Made by a program: the position numbers and the translations under genes
The notes under the pieces: generated by a model
What the model was told of the DNA's origin: nothing
The model's database searches: none
What the model saw: only the letters and a program-made list of their open reading frames with translations
Assembly: GCA_009823505.1 (NCBI GenBank)
Contig: VZQC01005691.1
Coordinates: 101,324-165,323 of the forward strand
Direction: 5' to 3'
Source: Rhizomys pruinosus
Lineage: Eukaryota > Chordata > Mammalia > Rodentia > Spalacidae
Length of the DNA stretch: 64,000 bases
Shown here: piece after piece, positions 10,815 through 20,689 of the stretch
How positions within the stretch are numbered: position 1 is the first letter of the stretch
Layout: every line of letters starts with the position of its first letter

Positions 10815-12480
10815 ATTTTTATTCAATTTTTGTTTATTTCATATAGAAATTCTCAGTCTAATCACATTTATACCCCCTTCTCCATTGGCACCCTGCCAAA
10901 AGCCCCCCTTCTCACTGTAATTCATACACTCTGATTTGTGTAAAGGTCTACTGTGCCAAGTTAGTGTCTCCAGATATTCCTCAGTGCAAAGTCACCCACT
11001 GAGGTCTAGTCAGCCTAACCAGAGTGTCTCTCTTTAAGACCAGCTTTTCCTCACACAATAGTAACAGCTGCCAATATTTCTTCAGCTGAGATTGGATTCT
11101 GCTACCCATTCCCCCATTTCCATGCTGTGTTTTTGTCTGACTTTGTTTGGATCTCGTGCATGCTGACTCCTTTGCTGTAGGTTCATAAGAGCAGGGTCCC
11201 AGGAGCTTGTAGGATTCTATTCCCACATAATCATGCACCACATTTCTGGCTCTTACAATCTTTCTGTGCCCTTTCCACAATGGTCCCCAAAACCTGGCTG
11301 AGTGAAGAAACTTAATATAAGAGTCCTGTCTAAGGACCCACCCTCTACAGATTCATAATCTCCACAGTTTGGACATTTATGGGCTCCTGTGTTCCTGGTC
11401 CTCAGTAGGTATAGACATTGCATTGTAGATATGCTGCTTAGGTTTGGTCAATTCACAGACAATGTCTGTATGTGACCAGTTGTACTCTGTAATTGTTTTC
11501 ATCTGGTGCAAAAGAAGCTTCTTTGGTGAGTGGTGATTGGGATATTTGTTTGTAAATATAAGGATACATATTTTGCACTTAGTAAGAAGTTACATTAATC
11601 TAGGGATATGTCAGTTTGGGGATTTCTCTAAGATCTATGACCTCTCCATCCATGTGTATTTGAGTATGTTTACAATACCATAGACGTTTCCTCCTATTAA
11701 GTGGGATTTAAGTCCAAACAGTTAGCCATTGATTGCCTCTGAGATAAAAGTGCCACTACTGTGCTAATTTCATATTCTGTGTGTTATCATTATTTTTCTT
11801 ACTAATAACCATTTAGATTGGGATGAAATAGACTCACAAGTAACTTTAATATGCATTTTTTCTTAATGGTTAAAGATATTGAACACTGCTAAGTTCGTGA
11901 ATCCATTTATTGATGATTGGCAGTTTGGGTTTTATTTGTTTAATTTTTGTGGTTCTTTATATATTCTAGCTATTAAACCCCTTATACCTGGCAAATATTT
12001 TTTTTTCCATTATGTAGAGCTTTTTTTTTTTTTTTTTTTTTTTTTTGCCTTTATGAGACAGGGTCTCCCTGTAGGCCCAGCTGGCCTGGAACTTGCTACT
12101 CACTCTGTAGACCAGGCTGGCCTTGAACTCACAGAGATCCGCCTGCTTCTGCCTTCCAAGTGCTAGGACTAAAGGCATGTGCCACCATGCCCATCTTATA
12201 CTAAGCTCTTTAATATCATGTAATCTGATTTGTCAACTGACGGGCAACCTATTTCTTGTGCTATTGAAGTCCTTTAGAACAGTCTTGCCTATATCTGAAA
12301 GTGTTTTCCCTATATTTTACTCTAGCAGTTTCAACATTGCAGATTTTGAATTGGCATCTTTGATCCATTTTCAATTGATTTGGGGGCAGAGTAAGAGATG
12401 CAGATTTAAATTCGTTCTTCTGTATGTGGATATTTGGTTTGGGCAGCACCATTTGTTGAATAGTATGTTTTTTAGTCTGT
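10815..12480 (-). mobile_element. L1 LINE 3' end (3' UTR and decayed ORF2), antisense
   Basis: The T-rich start, the 3'-UTR-like segment (about 10815-11760) and the ORF2-like segment (about 11770-12480, with 'gatccattttcaattgatt' and 'cagcaccatttgttgaa') are typical of rodent L1 read antisense. It is old and 5'-truncated, and interrupted by a B1. Confidence 0.75.
12019..12196 (-). repeat. B1 SINE in L1
   Basis: A poly(T) stretch at 12020-12046 followed by the reverse-complement B1 body. Confidence 0.93.
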
Positions 12481-12499
12481 GTATTTTTTGGGGGGGTGT

Positions 12500-12635
12500 C
12501 TTTTTTGAGACAGGATCTCCCTGTAGCCCCAGCTGGCCTAGAACTAGCTAGGTAGACCATGGTGGCCTTGAACTCACAGAGATCTGCCTCCCTCTACCTC
12601 CCAAGTGCTGAGATTAAAAGCTGTCCTCAATTCCA
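12500..12635 (-). repeat. B1 SINE, 5' part decayed
   Basis: 'ttttttgagacaggatctccctgtagcc' to 'cccaagtgctgagattaaaag'. Confidence 0.88.
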
Positions 12636-12639
12636 GGGA

Positions 12640-12997
12640 GGCAGATTCTCATTGCTATGGGTGTTATCATAGTGCTCATCCTGTGTTCTGTATTTGGCTC
12701 ACTCTTTGTGAAGGTCCCAGTGGGAAACCATTGTAGAACTGAGTGTTGTCAAGGCTTACCTCAGGGATCAGGATGAAGAAGCATCTTTGTTCATCCATGA
12801 TCCTAACCAAGAAGACAAATACTCGTTCAAAGAACTGTGGGGCCAGAAAATTTTAGTTCTTTTCATTTTCTTAGGTATATAAGAGACTCAGATTTCTGAA
12901 AAGTTGTCTGAGGTGTGTCCATTACAAATATACATATATTACAAAATGTTTTCCATCTAGTCCTTCAATACATATCATGCTCCATTTGAATACTGGG
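12640..12997. other. unique sequence before the main ERV
   Basis: No repeat or exon recognised. Confidence 0.5.
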
Positions 12998-13384
12998 TGA
13001 TGGGGCCCACCCGGCCAGCCAGGTCAGGATGGCCGCTAAGGGGAGGTAGAGGAGGAGGGACCCGGGTTGTTTGCCAAAACCTCTGATTGGGGAAAGATAA
13101 GGACAAGCAGCACAAGTTACAATTGTCAGCCCTGTAACACCAATCTTCCCGAGAGGGTCAGAGGGGCTGCAAGAGCATTGTTCATTTGCTTTCACACCTA
13201 AATGCCTTTTGTGGCTGTTTTGTATATAAGTCACTGCCCTGCTTGCAATAAACGAAAACCTACTTGACTCCCCGCTGCATCTGAGTGTCTCCGGGAACTG
13301 AGGAGGATGGGGAATGGGTGAGCGGCACACTTACCCTTTCTCAGCCCAGTCGGTTCTGGGGCCAGACCCAACTAAGAGCCAGCA
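12998..13384 (+). repeat. 5' LTR, 387 bp
   Basis: Starts TGATGGGG and ends CCAGCA. It carries a 52-bp stretch (13027-13078) missing from the 3' LTR. TATATAAG is followed 16 bases later by AATAAA. This short TATA-to-poly(A)-signal spacing resembles class II LTRs with a very short R. Confidence 0.9.
13223..13252 (+). promoter_or_regulatory. LTR TATA box and polyadenylation signal
   Basis: TATATAAG at 13223-13230 and AATAAA at 13247-13252. Transcription would start shortly downstream of them. Confidence 0.75.
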
Positions 13385-13386
13385 CC

Positions 13387-13404
13387 TTGCGCCCAACGTG
13401 GGAC
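13387..13404 (+). other. primer binding site, tRNA-Lys(1,2) type
   Basis: TTGCGCCCAACGTGGGAC lies two bases after the LTR. It matches the Lys1,2 primer site of betaretroviruses at 16 of 18 positions. Confidence 0.85.
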
Positions 13405-13455
13405 TTGAACGATTGAGTGAACCCGTGCCTGTCGGCTGAGGCCAATAGATCTCCG

Positions 13456-13464
13456 AGGGTAAGT
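13456..13464 (+). promoter_or_regulatory. leader splice donor candidate
   Basis: AGG/GTAAGT lies between the primer site and the gag start, at the place expected for the donor of spliced env mRNA. Confidence 0.55.
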
Positions 13465-13476
13465 GAGACCCTAAGT

Positions 13477-15041
13477 ATGGGTAATGCAACCTCAGCTAAG
13501 AAAGATCCTGCCTTGAGAGCTTTATGCCTCATGTTACAATCTAGGGGACTTGAGTTAACTGAGACCAATGCCCTGAACACTTGGGAGACTATTGTCTCCC
13601 TTGCCCCTTGGATTACAGGGGCCAATCTCTTCTCCTGGCAAACCTGGGCTAGGGTGGAGAAACTGGCAAGGGAAAGGGAAAGGGAGAGGCATTTTGGCAT
13701 TGATCTGCCCCTTGGCTTCTACCCTACCATTATGGCCTCTTTCCACCCGAATGCACTCCCTCCTCCAGAGGAGGGAACCTCAGGGAGAGCCTTGGGAGGG
13801 ACAGAGAAGGACACCGAGGAAAAATGGGCATCCTTTACAAAAGAGCACGCCAAGGGGACGGAGACGTGGGTGGGAGAGGAAAAGACGAAACCAACACCTG
13901 AGTCCACCAGCCCCGCCTCAACTAAACCTCCCCCTTATGCCCATGGGAAAGGTCCAGGAGAGACGTCCTCCCCCATGCCACCCTTCAAGCAGATCTAAGG
14001 GACATGGACTCCTATACACAACTGGGGAGGAGAAGGGGGATGGGAGAGGCCACATATGCAGAAGCCTGTCCTCCTAAAGAGGAACTACAAGCATTTCCTG
14101 TGAATTTGGCCCCAGGGGGAAATCACCCCCTTGGACTGGTATCCGTGGGAGGCCAAAGACCTTAAGGAGCTCCGCAAGGATGGCCCCAATTCCCCGTGGG
14201 CCATGACTCTGTTGCATACCACCCTTGTGTTCCACATCACCCATCTACTGGGTCGACGTGGCTAAGGCCGTCCTTCCCAGCCCCATGTTCATCAAGTGGA
14301 CAGCCTTTTTCAAAGAGGAATGCAGGGTTAGGGCAGAGGAGAATAGACGAGCCAATCCTGCCATCCCCATCATGTTTGGGATGCTCTCAAGGGCGGAGGA
14401 TGGGTACAACACGGGGATCCAACAAGCCGCAATCCCAGGCCCCTACTGCGATCAGGTGAGGCAGTGTGGACTGGATGCCTGGGGAAAGTTAAATGAGGGG
14501 CCTACAGAATCCCCCATTGCTGGGATGAGGCAGAAGCCTGGGGAACCTCTTCCAGACTTCACTGACAGAGTCCAGCGGAGCATTCACCGGAAACTCCCTG
14601 CAGGAGAATTTAGAGACAAATTCATAAGATTACTGGTATGGGAGGGTATGAACAGTGACCATCACCTGGCTTACGCAGGCCTGAAGGACCAGTCCATGAG
14701 TAGTTGGGTGATTGCATCACAAGATGTAGGCACCCAGCACCACCAGTCTCATTCTTTGGCCCTTGCCCTACAGGCACAAACAACGGCAATGACTGAGGCC
14801 ATTATGCAAGCTTTGGCCATGCAGGGGCAGAAAGTCCAGGAAAAGGGTAGAGCAGGGGCCTGCTTCAGGTGCGGGCAAGAAGGGCACTTTAAATGGGACT
14901 GCCCTCAGAGGGGGGCCCAGGATGGCACCAACAATGGGGGCCAAGCCTCCTTCCACCCCATGTCTCCAATGCAGAAAAGGCTTCCATTGGAAGAAGGACT
15001 GCAGGTCGAAATTTGACCTGGAAAGCGAGCCTTTAAACTAG
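13477..15041 (+). pseudogene. gag pseudogene (matrix, capsid, nucleocapsid)
   Basis: The start codon at 13477 is preferred over the upstream in-frame ATG at 13417 because it gives MGNATS, an N-myristoylation signal typical of retroviral matrix. The matrix part is open to a TAA at 13996. A PPPY late-domain motif lies in this frame at 13927-13938. The reading then changes frame, with a decayed stretch at about 14000-14225. The capsid continues in a second frame at 14225-15016, with a major-homology-like segment (KPGEPLPDF, about 14536-14562). Zinc knuckle 1, CFRCGQEGHFKWDC, is at 14861-14902 in that frame. Knuckle 2, CLQCRKGFHWKKDC, is at 14961-15002 in a third frame that ends at TAG 15039-15041. 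Frame changes and stops make Gag non-functional. Confidence 0.88.
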
Positions 15042-15078
15042 TCCTGGGGCGGCCTCTAGCCCCGTCATACCAAGGAGG
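15032..15078 (+). promoter_or_regulatory. gag-pro -1 ribosomal frameshift site with candidate pseudoknot
   Basis: T TTA AAC at 15032-15038 sits in the gag frame of zinc knuckle 2, directly before the gag stop TAG. After a 7-base spacer, GGGGC (15046-15050) can pair with GCCCC (15059-15063). Loop bases CCTC (15053-15056) can pair with GAGG (15075-15078), giving an H-type pseudoknot. Pro is open in the -1 frame from here. The heptamer is a known retroviral slippery class. The pseudoknot is my inference from base pairing. Confidence 0.7.
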
Positions 15079-15433
15079 AGCATGTCTGGAGAAACGAGGT
15101 GCCAGGCATGGAGATGTGAGGACTCAGGTGCACTGGATGGTCCCCTTAACTGAGGGCCTGCATCCCCAGATGTCAGTCATCATTGGAGGCATCAAGTTCC
15201 AATGCCTAATAGACACTGGGGCGGACAGAACAGTTTTGAGAAAGGAGGAAGTGCCCGCCACTTTGTCCCTAATGCCTGGGCCCATAGTTCTAGGGGTGGG
15301 AGGGAACTCTAGGACTGAGGAGACTTCTACCCTCATGAGATGGGTGGGCTTGGACAGAGATCAGGGCAAGATTAGACCACTAGTGGCCCGGGGCCCCACA
15401 TCCAACCTGCTAGGCCAGGACTTACTGGGGTAG
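15038..15433 (+). pseudogene. pro: retroviral aspartic protease
   Basis: This frame is open from the frameshift site to TAG at 15431. It holds the catalytic motif DTGAD (15212-15226), a glycine-rich flap (GVGGNS) and a C-terminal GQDLLG like the GRDLL signature of retropepsins. Only about 55 residues separate the frameshift site from the active site, so there is no room for the dUTPase domain that betaretroviruses carry in pro. The protease body itself looks intact. The TAG at 15431 lies where protease would run into reverse transcriptase, in the same frame. Confidence 0.88.
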
Positions 15434-16882
15434 ATGGATGCGGTACTGACCACTGACCATAAGATGTTTTTTGAGGATCCCCTGAATGACCCCCCCATTC
15501 AAAAAAAGGCAAACAAGTTAAAATCTACCCCCAATTATAGGGGCCACTGCTCCCTGGGTTCCCCCTATTTGATGGAAGCCGGGTAAACCCATTTGGGTGG
15601 AGCAGTAGCCTTTAACAACCAAAATTAGAAGCCTTACACCAGCTAGTGGAGGAACAACTGAAGCTCAGACATATTCGCCTGACCATGAGCCCATGGAACA
15701 CCCCCATCTTTGTTATCCATAAAGCCTCGGGGTCATGGTGCATGCTCCAGGACTTGAGAAAGATAAATGATTGAATGGAGCTGGTCAGAACCCCCTGGCG
15801 GGGCATGCCCTGGATTCCTGCATTCCCTACAGATTTCACAATTTCGGTCATTGACCTTAACGACTGTTTTTTCTCCATCCCCCTGCACCCAGAGGATTGT
15901 AGTAAGTTTGCTTTCTCAGTGCCTTTGCTCAGCTATTCACAGCCAGATCACCCATATGAGTGGGTGGTATTACCCCAGGGTATGACCAACAGCCCTGCAT
16001 TTTGCCAACAGTCTCTCACCATCCTCCTGGCCCCCATGCTGTCGTGGAAGGATTCCCTTCTGTACCTCTATATGGATGATCTCATCATTGACCACCGGGA
16101 CCCCCATGAGTTGCAGGACTCCTTGAAACAATATCACAAACTTTAATGCAGGGGGCTTCACGGTGGCACCTGAAAAGATCCAACAAATCCCCCCTTTTAA
16201 GGTACTGGGAACCCTTCTTTCCCTTACAAGGGTCAGTCCTGTGAAGCCTGATATAAGAATGCCAGAGCGTCTTACTCTGACACAGCTCCAGAGTCTGCTC
16301 GGAGAGATTAACTGGCTTTGGCCTTGGGTAGCTATCCCTACAGAAAAACTAACACCACTGTTTGACTTGCTGAGAGATAAGAGTCCCCAGGAGGAGATGC
16401 CTATCACGCAGGAGCATTGGGAGATTTTCAGGGCTTTTCAAGAGGCTTTGCACGGCTGCTCATTGGCTAGATATTCTAAAGAACATCCTCTGTCCCTATG
16501 GGTGCTTGCAGGATCTGACTTAACTACAGCAGTAATTACTCAAGAGGGGGGACCCTTGGAATGGATACACACATCCACAGCAGATATGCCTCGGGTATAC
16601 TATCAGACAGACCAATTGGCAGATGCCATAATACGGGGAAGAATGCAGGCACAGAGGCATTACAGGACAGACCCCCATCACATTATCCTCTCATACAGGA
16701 CATCGGACATTGAATGGCTAGCCTGCAACCACTCACGTCTGGCTATCTCCTTGGAAGGGTTCATGGGGAAAGTGGATTGCCACTTTGGGCCCTCCAAGTG
16801 GGCCACCTTCTTACAGAAATTTCCCCTAGTGTTCACAATGCCCCCCCTGCTTTCTGAGACACCCATACTCCATCTTCACTGA
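15434..16882 (+). pseudogene. pol: reverse transcriptase, broken
   Basis: The early RT part changes frame at least twice between 15434 and 15622. From 15622 the frame is open except for TGA 15772-15774 and TAA 16144-16146. It includes [10 protein letters not shown], the palm segment VIDLNDCFFSIPL, FAFSVP, LPQGM and the catalytic YMDD at 16069-16080. Thumb and connection continue in another frame at 16163-16882 (with LLGEINWLWPW). The motifs are class II-like. The YMDD box is intact, but stops and shifts abolish the enzyme. Confidence 0.9.
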
Positions 16883-17340
16883 TGGAGGGAGAGCTGGCTC
16901 AGCCTATGTAGCCTTTAGAGGGAACAGCCCCACCCCATCCAGTCAAAGATTTCAATCAAGCCAAGGATCCACTCAATATAAGGAGTTAGCTGGCAGTTGT
17001 GATGGTGCTGCAGGACATCCATGAACCCTGTAACCTCTTCTCCAACAGCCTGTACCTTACTAACCTCTTACCCCACTTGCCACAAGCCCACATTAGACTT
17101 GACAGCAACCCAATCTCTCCCCTCATGGTAGAACTTAAAGCCCTCTTAGAAGGAAAGAGTGCCCCGATACACCTCCAGCACCTTAGAGGACACTTGAGCC
17201 TCCCTAGCTTCTTATCCATGGGAAACACCCTAGCAGACCAGCTGGCCTTGGTGCCTAACATCTTAACAGCTCAGGAAGCTGCAAACTTTCATGAGCTAAC
17301 CCATGTAAACTGGAGAGGGCTACACCAAAGATTCCCCTAG
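16872..17340 (+). pseudogene. pol: RNase H, broken
   Basis: FTDGG at 16875-16889 supplies the first catalytic Asp, and YKELA at about 16978-16992 the Glu, in one frame. The domain then moves to another frame (from about 16993), reading AVVMVLQDI. The usual Asp-Ser pair is Asn-Ser here (FSNS, Asn codon 17044-17046), so one catalytic residue is replaced. A late conserved segment (MGNTLADQLA) remains. The frame ends at TAG 17338-17340, inside the zinc-binding part of integrase. Confidence 0.8.
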
Positions 17341-18186
17341 GTGCCTGTGAAGGAATTGAAAAAACTTGTCCAAACATGTAAATCTTGCCAACCCTTTCTC
17401 AGAGTACCCCCACTTCAACCCCAAGGAGTTAATCCTCAAGGCCTGAGACCTAATGCCCTCTGGCAAACAGATGTCACCCACTTCGCTGCCTTTGGCAAAC
17501 TTAAATATGTTTTCGTGTCCATCGATACTTACTCCAGAGCCTGCTGGGCCATGGCCCATTCTGGAGAAAGGGCCAAACATGCCCAATCCCACTTTCTCCA
17601 ATGTTTTGCAACATTATGACTGCCCCACCAAATCAAAATGGACAACGGACCTTGCTTTGCCTCTAAGGCCCTTGCAGGCTTCTTCAAGAGATGGGGTATT
17701 AAACATACTACAGGAATCCCCTACAACCCCCAGGGACAAGCCATTGTTGAAAGAAATCACCAATACCCTAAGGAACAATTACAAAAACAAAAAGGGGGAG
17801 TAAGCCCCCACCTGCAATTGGCAGAAGCTCTATTTACTATAAATATTTTAAATTTTTCTAAAGATATGACGGAATCCAGGTTCCAAAAACACTGGGGACA
17901 CACAAGCCTCAACCCCCAGGTGAAAGTTAAATGGAAAGATCTTTTGACACACCAATGGAAAGGCCCAGACCCACTAATTACGCTGGGAAGGGGCTTTGGG
18001 TGGGTGTGTCCTATAGGGGAGGAGGTGCCTATCTGGGTGCCGGCAAGGAACCTAAAGTTTTTGCCCATTCCATCAGAACAGGAGAATGACCAAAAACAAA
18101 CTAACCAACAAGGAATGAAAGAGGATATGGTGGTCTCAACTCACCTTCAGAAACAAAAGAAAACACAAAGTGATAAAAAGGACTAA
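17281..18186 (+). pseudogene. pol: integrase, interrupted by two stops
   Basis: An HHCC-type N-terminal domain (His pair near 17290-17305, CKSC near 17380) is followed by the DDE core. The first Asp is in WQTDVTH (17470-17472), the second in DNGP (17641-17643), and the Glu in IVERNH (17749-17751), which gives D-57-D-35-E spacing with all three residues kept. The C-terminal part carries WKDLLTHQWKGPDPL, a class II integrase signature. The frame is continuous except for TAG 17338 and TGA 17617. It ends at TAA-like stop 18184-18186, 56 bases before the env start. Confidence 0.9.
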
Positions 18187-18242
18187 CCAGGCCCGAGGGC
18201 AACAGACCCTGGAGAAGCTCTTATGTGCTTTAACGCTTATAG

Positions 18243-20149
18243 ATGGCACGGTTCCTGAGTCTGCTGGTGGCTGCATGGGTGATGGAAGGAGTGACAGGAG
18301 TGCAGCACCAAAACCCCCATCAACCGCAGAGATTGACATGGCTGGTGACCAATCCCATCAATAACAGCACCATGAATGATCCCTCCCCCTCGCATGGTGG
18401 CCACCACTCTTCTTCGAACTCTACGATCTGGCCAGAGGAAGCTGGGACGTGGCTGATTGGACCCCGGCTCACCTGGGGAGGCCAGAATATAACGGACAAA
18501 AGGGATGCACCCTGCCAGTGGTGGGGGACCCCAGATCCCCAGGATGTTCTCGCATCCTCAAAAGAGCTGCACTTAGAGACACTGACATTTACATATGCGC
18601 TGGGAGTAACTGGACTGCAAAAAGATATCTGTCTGTAGTGGCCAAAAGACTCCTACTGTAAGGCATGGGGGTGTGAGACTACAGGATCATGCTCTTGGGT
18701 GGGGCACAAGGGAGCTATTTGGGTCACTAGGGTAAAGACACAAAGAAAGGCCAGCAACCTCCTCTATGGGGCATGCACCAATTACCACTGCAACCCCATT
18801 CAAGTAACATCCACTGAAGAGGACAAGAAGGGGACAGATTGGGAAGTTGGGAAGATGTGGGGTCTCAGACTATATCAATCTGGCTACGACCAGGGGCTGT
18901 TGTTTTCCATCAGGAGACAAGTTAACCCCCTCGAACAACCCACCATGGTGGGTCCGGCTGCCCACCCCCCCGACCCCCGTGTAAAAGGCGACACCCCAGG
19001 CTCCCCAGCAGGCAGTGGAGCTGGGTCGCCAGTGACCCCAGTCATTTGGGGGACCAGGTAGGGGAGCCTAACACCCCTTCTGGCACCCACTTTGCCCACA
19101 TCAGGGGACACCAGAGAATTATTGGAGGTCACTGTCAGGCTTGCCTACCTAGCCCCGAATGAAACTCGACCAGAATTAACCTCATCCTGCTGTCTATGCC
19201 TCAACAACCGACCCCCATTTTATGAAGGATGGGGAGTGGTAGGAAATTACACTTTAGAGAAAAGTCCCCACTGGTGCCGATGGGGAGATCCAGCCAAGGA
19301 GCACCCCACTGGGATGACACTCCCCCTTAATGGACCCAACTCCACATGTGTTACTAACATGGCCTCCCCGACCATTCAATGGGGAGGGTGCACCATCATT
19401 AACACCTCCCAGAGCAGATGGCTGGTTCCAACCAGCCATGGGCTCTACTGGTTATGCCAATTTTCCAGTCTCACCCACTGTGTAGCTACGCAAGTCATTG
19501 ACACTCTGAACGACTCCTATATTCTGGTTTCCGTGTTACCTCATGTCCTGTTCCACACTAACGAGGAGAGAGCCATTCACAATGATCGCTGTCACCTCCC
19601 TCCTAGGCTTTGGGGTAACAGGGGCAGTGCTTGGGGCCATCTCTTTAACTATGCTACACACCAAATATCAGGAATTGAGACTCCAGATAAACACCAACCT
19701 GGATAGTGTAGAGTCCACTATCTGACACTTGAAAACATCGGTCAACTCACTGGTGGCAGTAGCCCTGCAGAATCATAGGGGACTGGACTTAGTGTTCCTG
19801 GAATGAGGGGGGGGTCTGTCAAGCCTTGGGGGAGGAATGCTGCTTCTACGCCAATCATTCGGGGATTATTACAAAAAGTCTTGATGAGATAAGGAAGGGA
19901 ATTAAGGACAGGCAGAGAGAGTATGGGTCCACCTGGTACCAACAATGGTTCGATTGGTCCCCCTAGCTGACCACTCTTATTTCCACCCCGATGGGCCCCC
20001 TCCTTATAATTTCATTCCTGTGCATATTTGGGCCCTGCCTCTTTAACAGGTTAACTAGGCTGATCAGAGAAAAGGCCCCGGAGGTACAATTCATGGCCCT
20101 TAGGTTGTGCTATGACCAGCTGGAACCCGAAGACTTCCACACACTATAA
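18243..20149 (+). pseudogene. env pseudogene, gammaretrovirus type
   Basis: The ATG at 18243 opens a hydrophobic signal peptide (MARFLSLLVAAW) followed by an SU start with LTWLVTN. The middle of SU is readable in another frame (about 18449-18661), then returns to the first, with CKAWGCETTG at 18657-18686, WGLRLY and a proline-rich hinge. The CXXC motif (CCLC) is at 19188-19199. TM shows a hydrophobic fusion-peptide-like stretch (about 19565-19650), the CX6CC motif at 19817-19843 and a hydrophobic anchor (about 19975-20050), ending at TAA 20147-20149. Damage: in-frame stops at 18636, 19059, 19723, 19804 and 19964, plus frame changes, one in the G run at 19807-19814. No clear furin site is kept. 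It cannot make an envelope protein. Confidence 0.9.
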
Positions 20150-20230
20150 GGTGAACCTTACGTAAGGTGCCTCAATGGTGAACCTCCGAGGAGGTGCCAC
20201 ACCCATACCTTAGAAAGAGGTGGGTTACAA

Positions 20231-20248
20231 AAGAAAAAAGGGGGAGTC
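20231..20248 (+). other. polypurine tract
   Basis: AAGAAAAAAGGGGGAGTC sits directly before the 3' LTR and would prime plus-strand DNA synthesis. Confidence 0.85.
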
Positions 20249-20587
20249 TGATGGGGACCACCGGGCCAGCCAGGTCAACCTCTGGTTGGGGAAAGATAAG
20301 GACAAGCGGCACGAGTTACAATTGTCAGCCATTTATACCAATCTGCCCCGAGAGGGTCAGAGGGGCTGCAAGAGCATTGGTCATTTGCTTTCACGCCTAA
20401 ATGCCTTTTGTGGCTGTTTTGTATATAAGTCACTGCCCTGCTTGCAATAAGGAGAACTTGCTTGACTGGACTCCCTGCTGCGTCTGAGTGTCTCTGGGAA
20501 CTGAGGAGGCTGGGGAACGGTCAATCTGCGCACTTACCCTTCCTCAGCCCAGTCGGTTCTGGGGCCAGACCTGACTAAGACCCAGCA
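20249..20587 (+). repeat. 3' LTR, 339 bp
   Basis: Matches the 5' LTR at roughly 88% but lacks 52 bp near its start. TATATAAG is kept at 20422-20429. The poly(A) signal position reads AATAAG (20446-20451). Confidence 0.9.
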
Positions 20588-20689
20588 GTTGGGCAGAATT
20601 CTCATCAGCAGTTTGGAAGGCCAGATGCCATCAGTCACCCAAAGTAGAGCGATGTATATAGGTTGTAATTACTTGCCTTAGTTACATGC

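Larger units (their letters stand above)
12998..20587 (+). mobile_element. full-structure ERV: class II-like gag-pro-pol with gammaretrovirus-type env
   Basis: Two related LTRs (387 and 339 bp) flank a primer site, gag, pro, pol (RT, RNase H, integrase), env and a polypurine tract, in proviral order. RT and integrase motifs are class II-like (betaretrovirus/alpharetrovirus side). Env has the CXXC and CX6CC motifs of the gammaretroviral type. All genes carry stops and frame changes. LTR identity is roughly 88% by eye, so it is not recent. The whole 7.6 kb holds no SINE, although the flanks are full of them. Candidate 6-bp target sites (ACTGGG before, GTTGGG after) match at only 4 of 6 positions. 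Confidence 0.93.

Noticed and set aside
13417..13476. Upstream in-frame ATG as the gag start
   Set aside because: The ATG at 13477 gives the myristoylation motif MGNATS and lies after the splice donor at 13459, as expected for gag.
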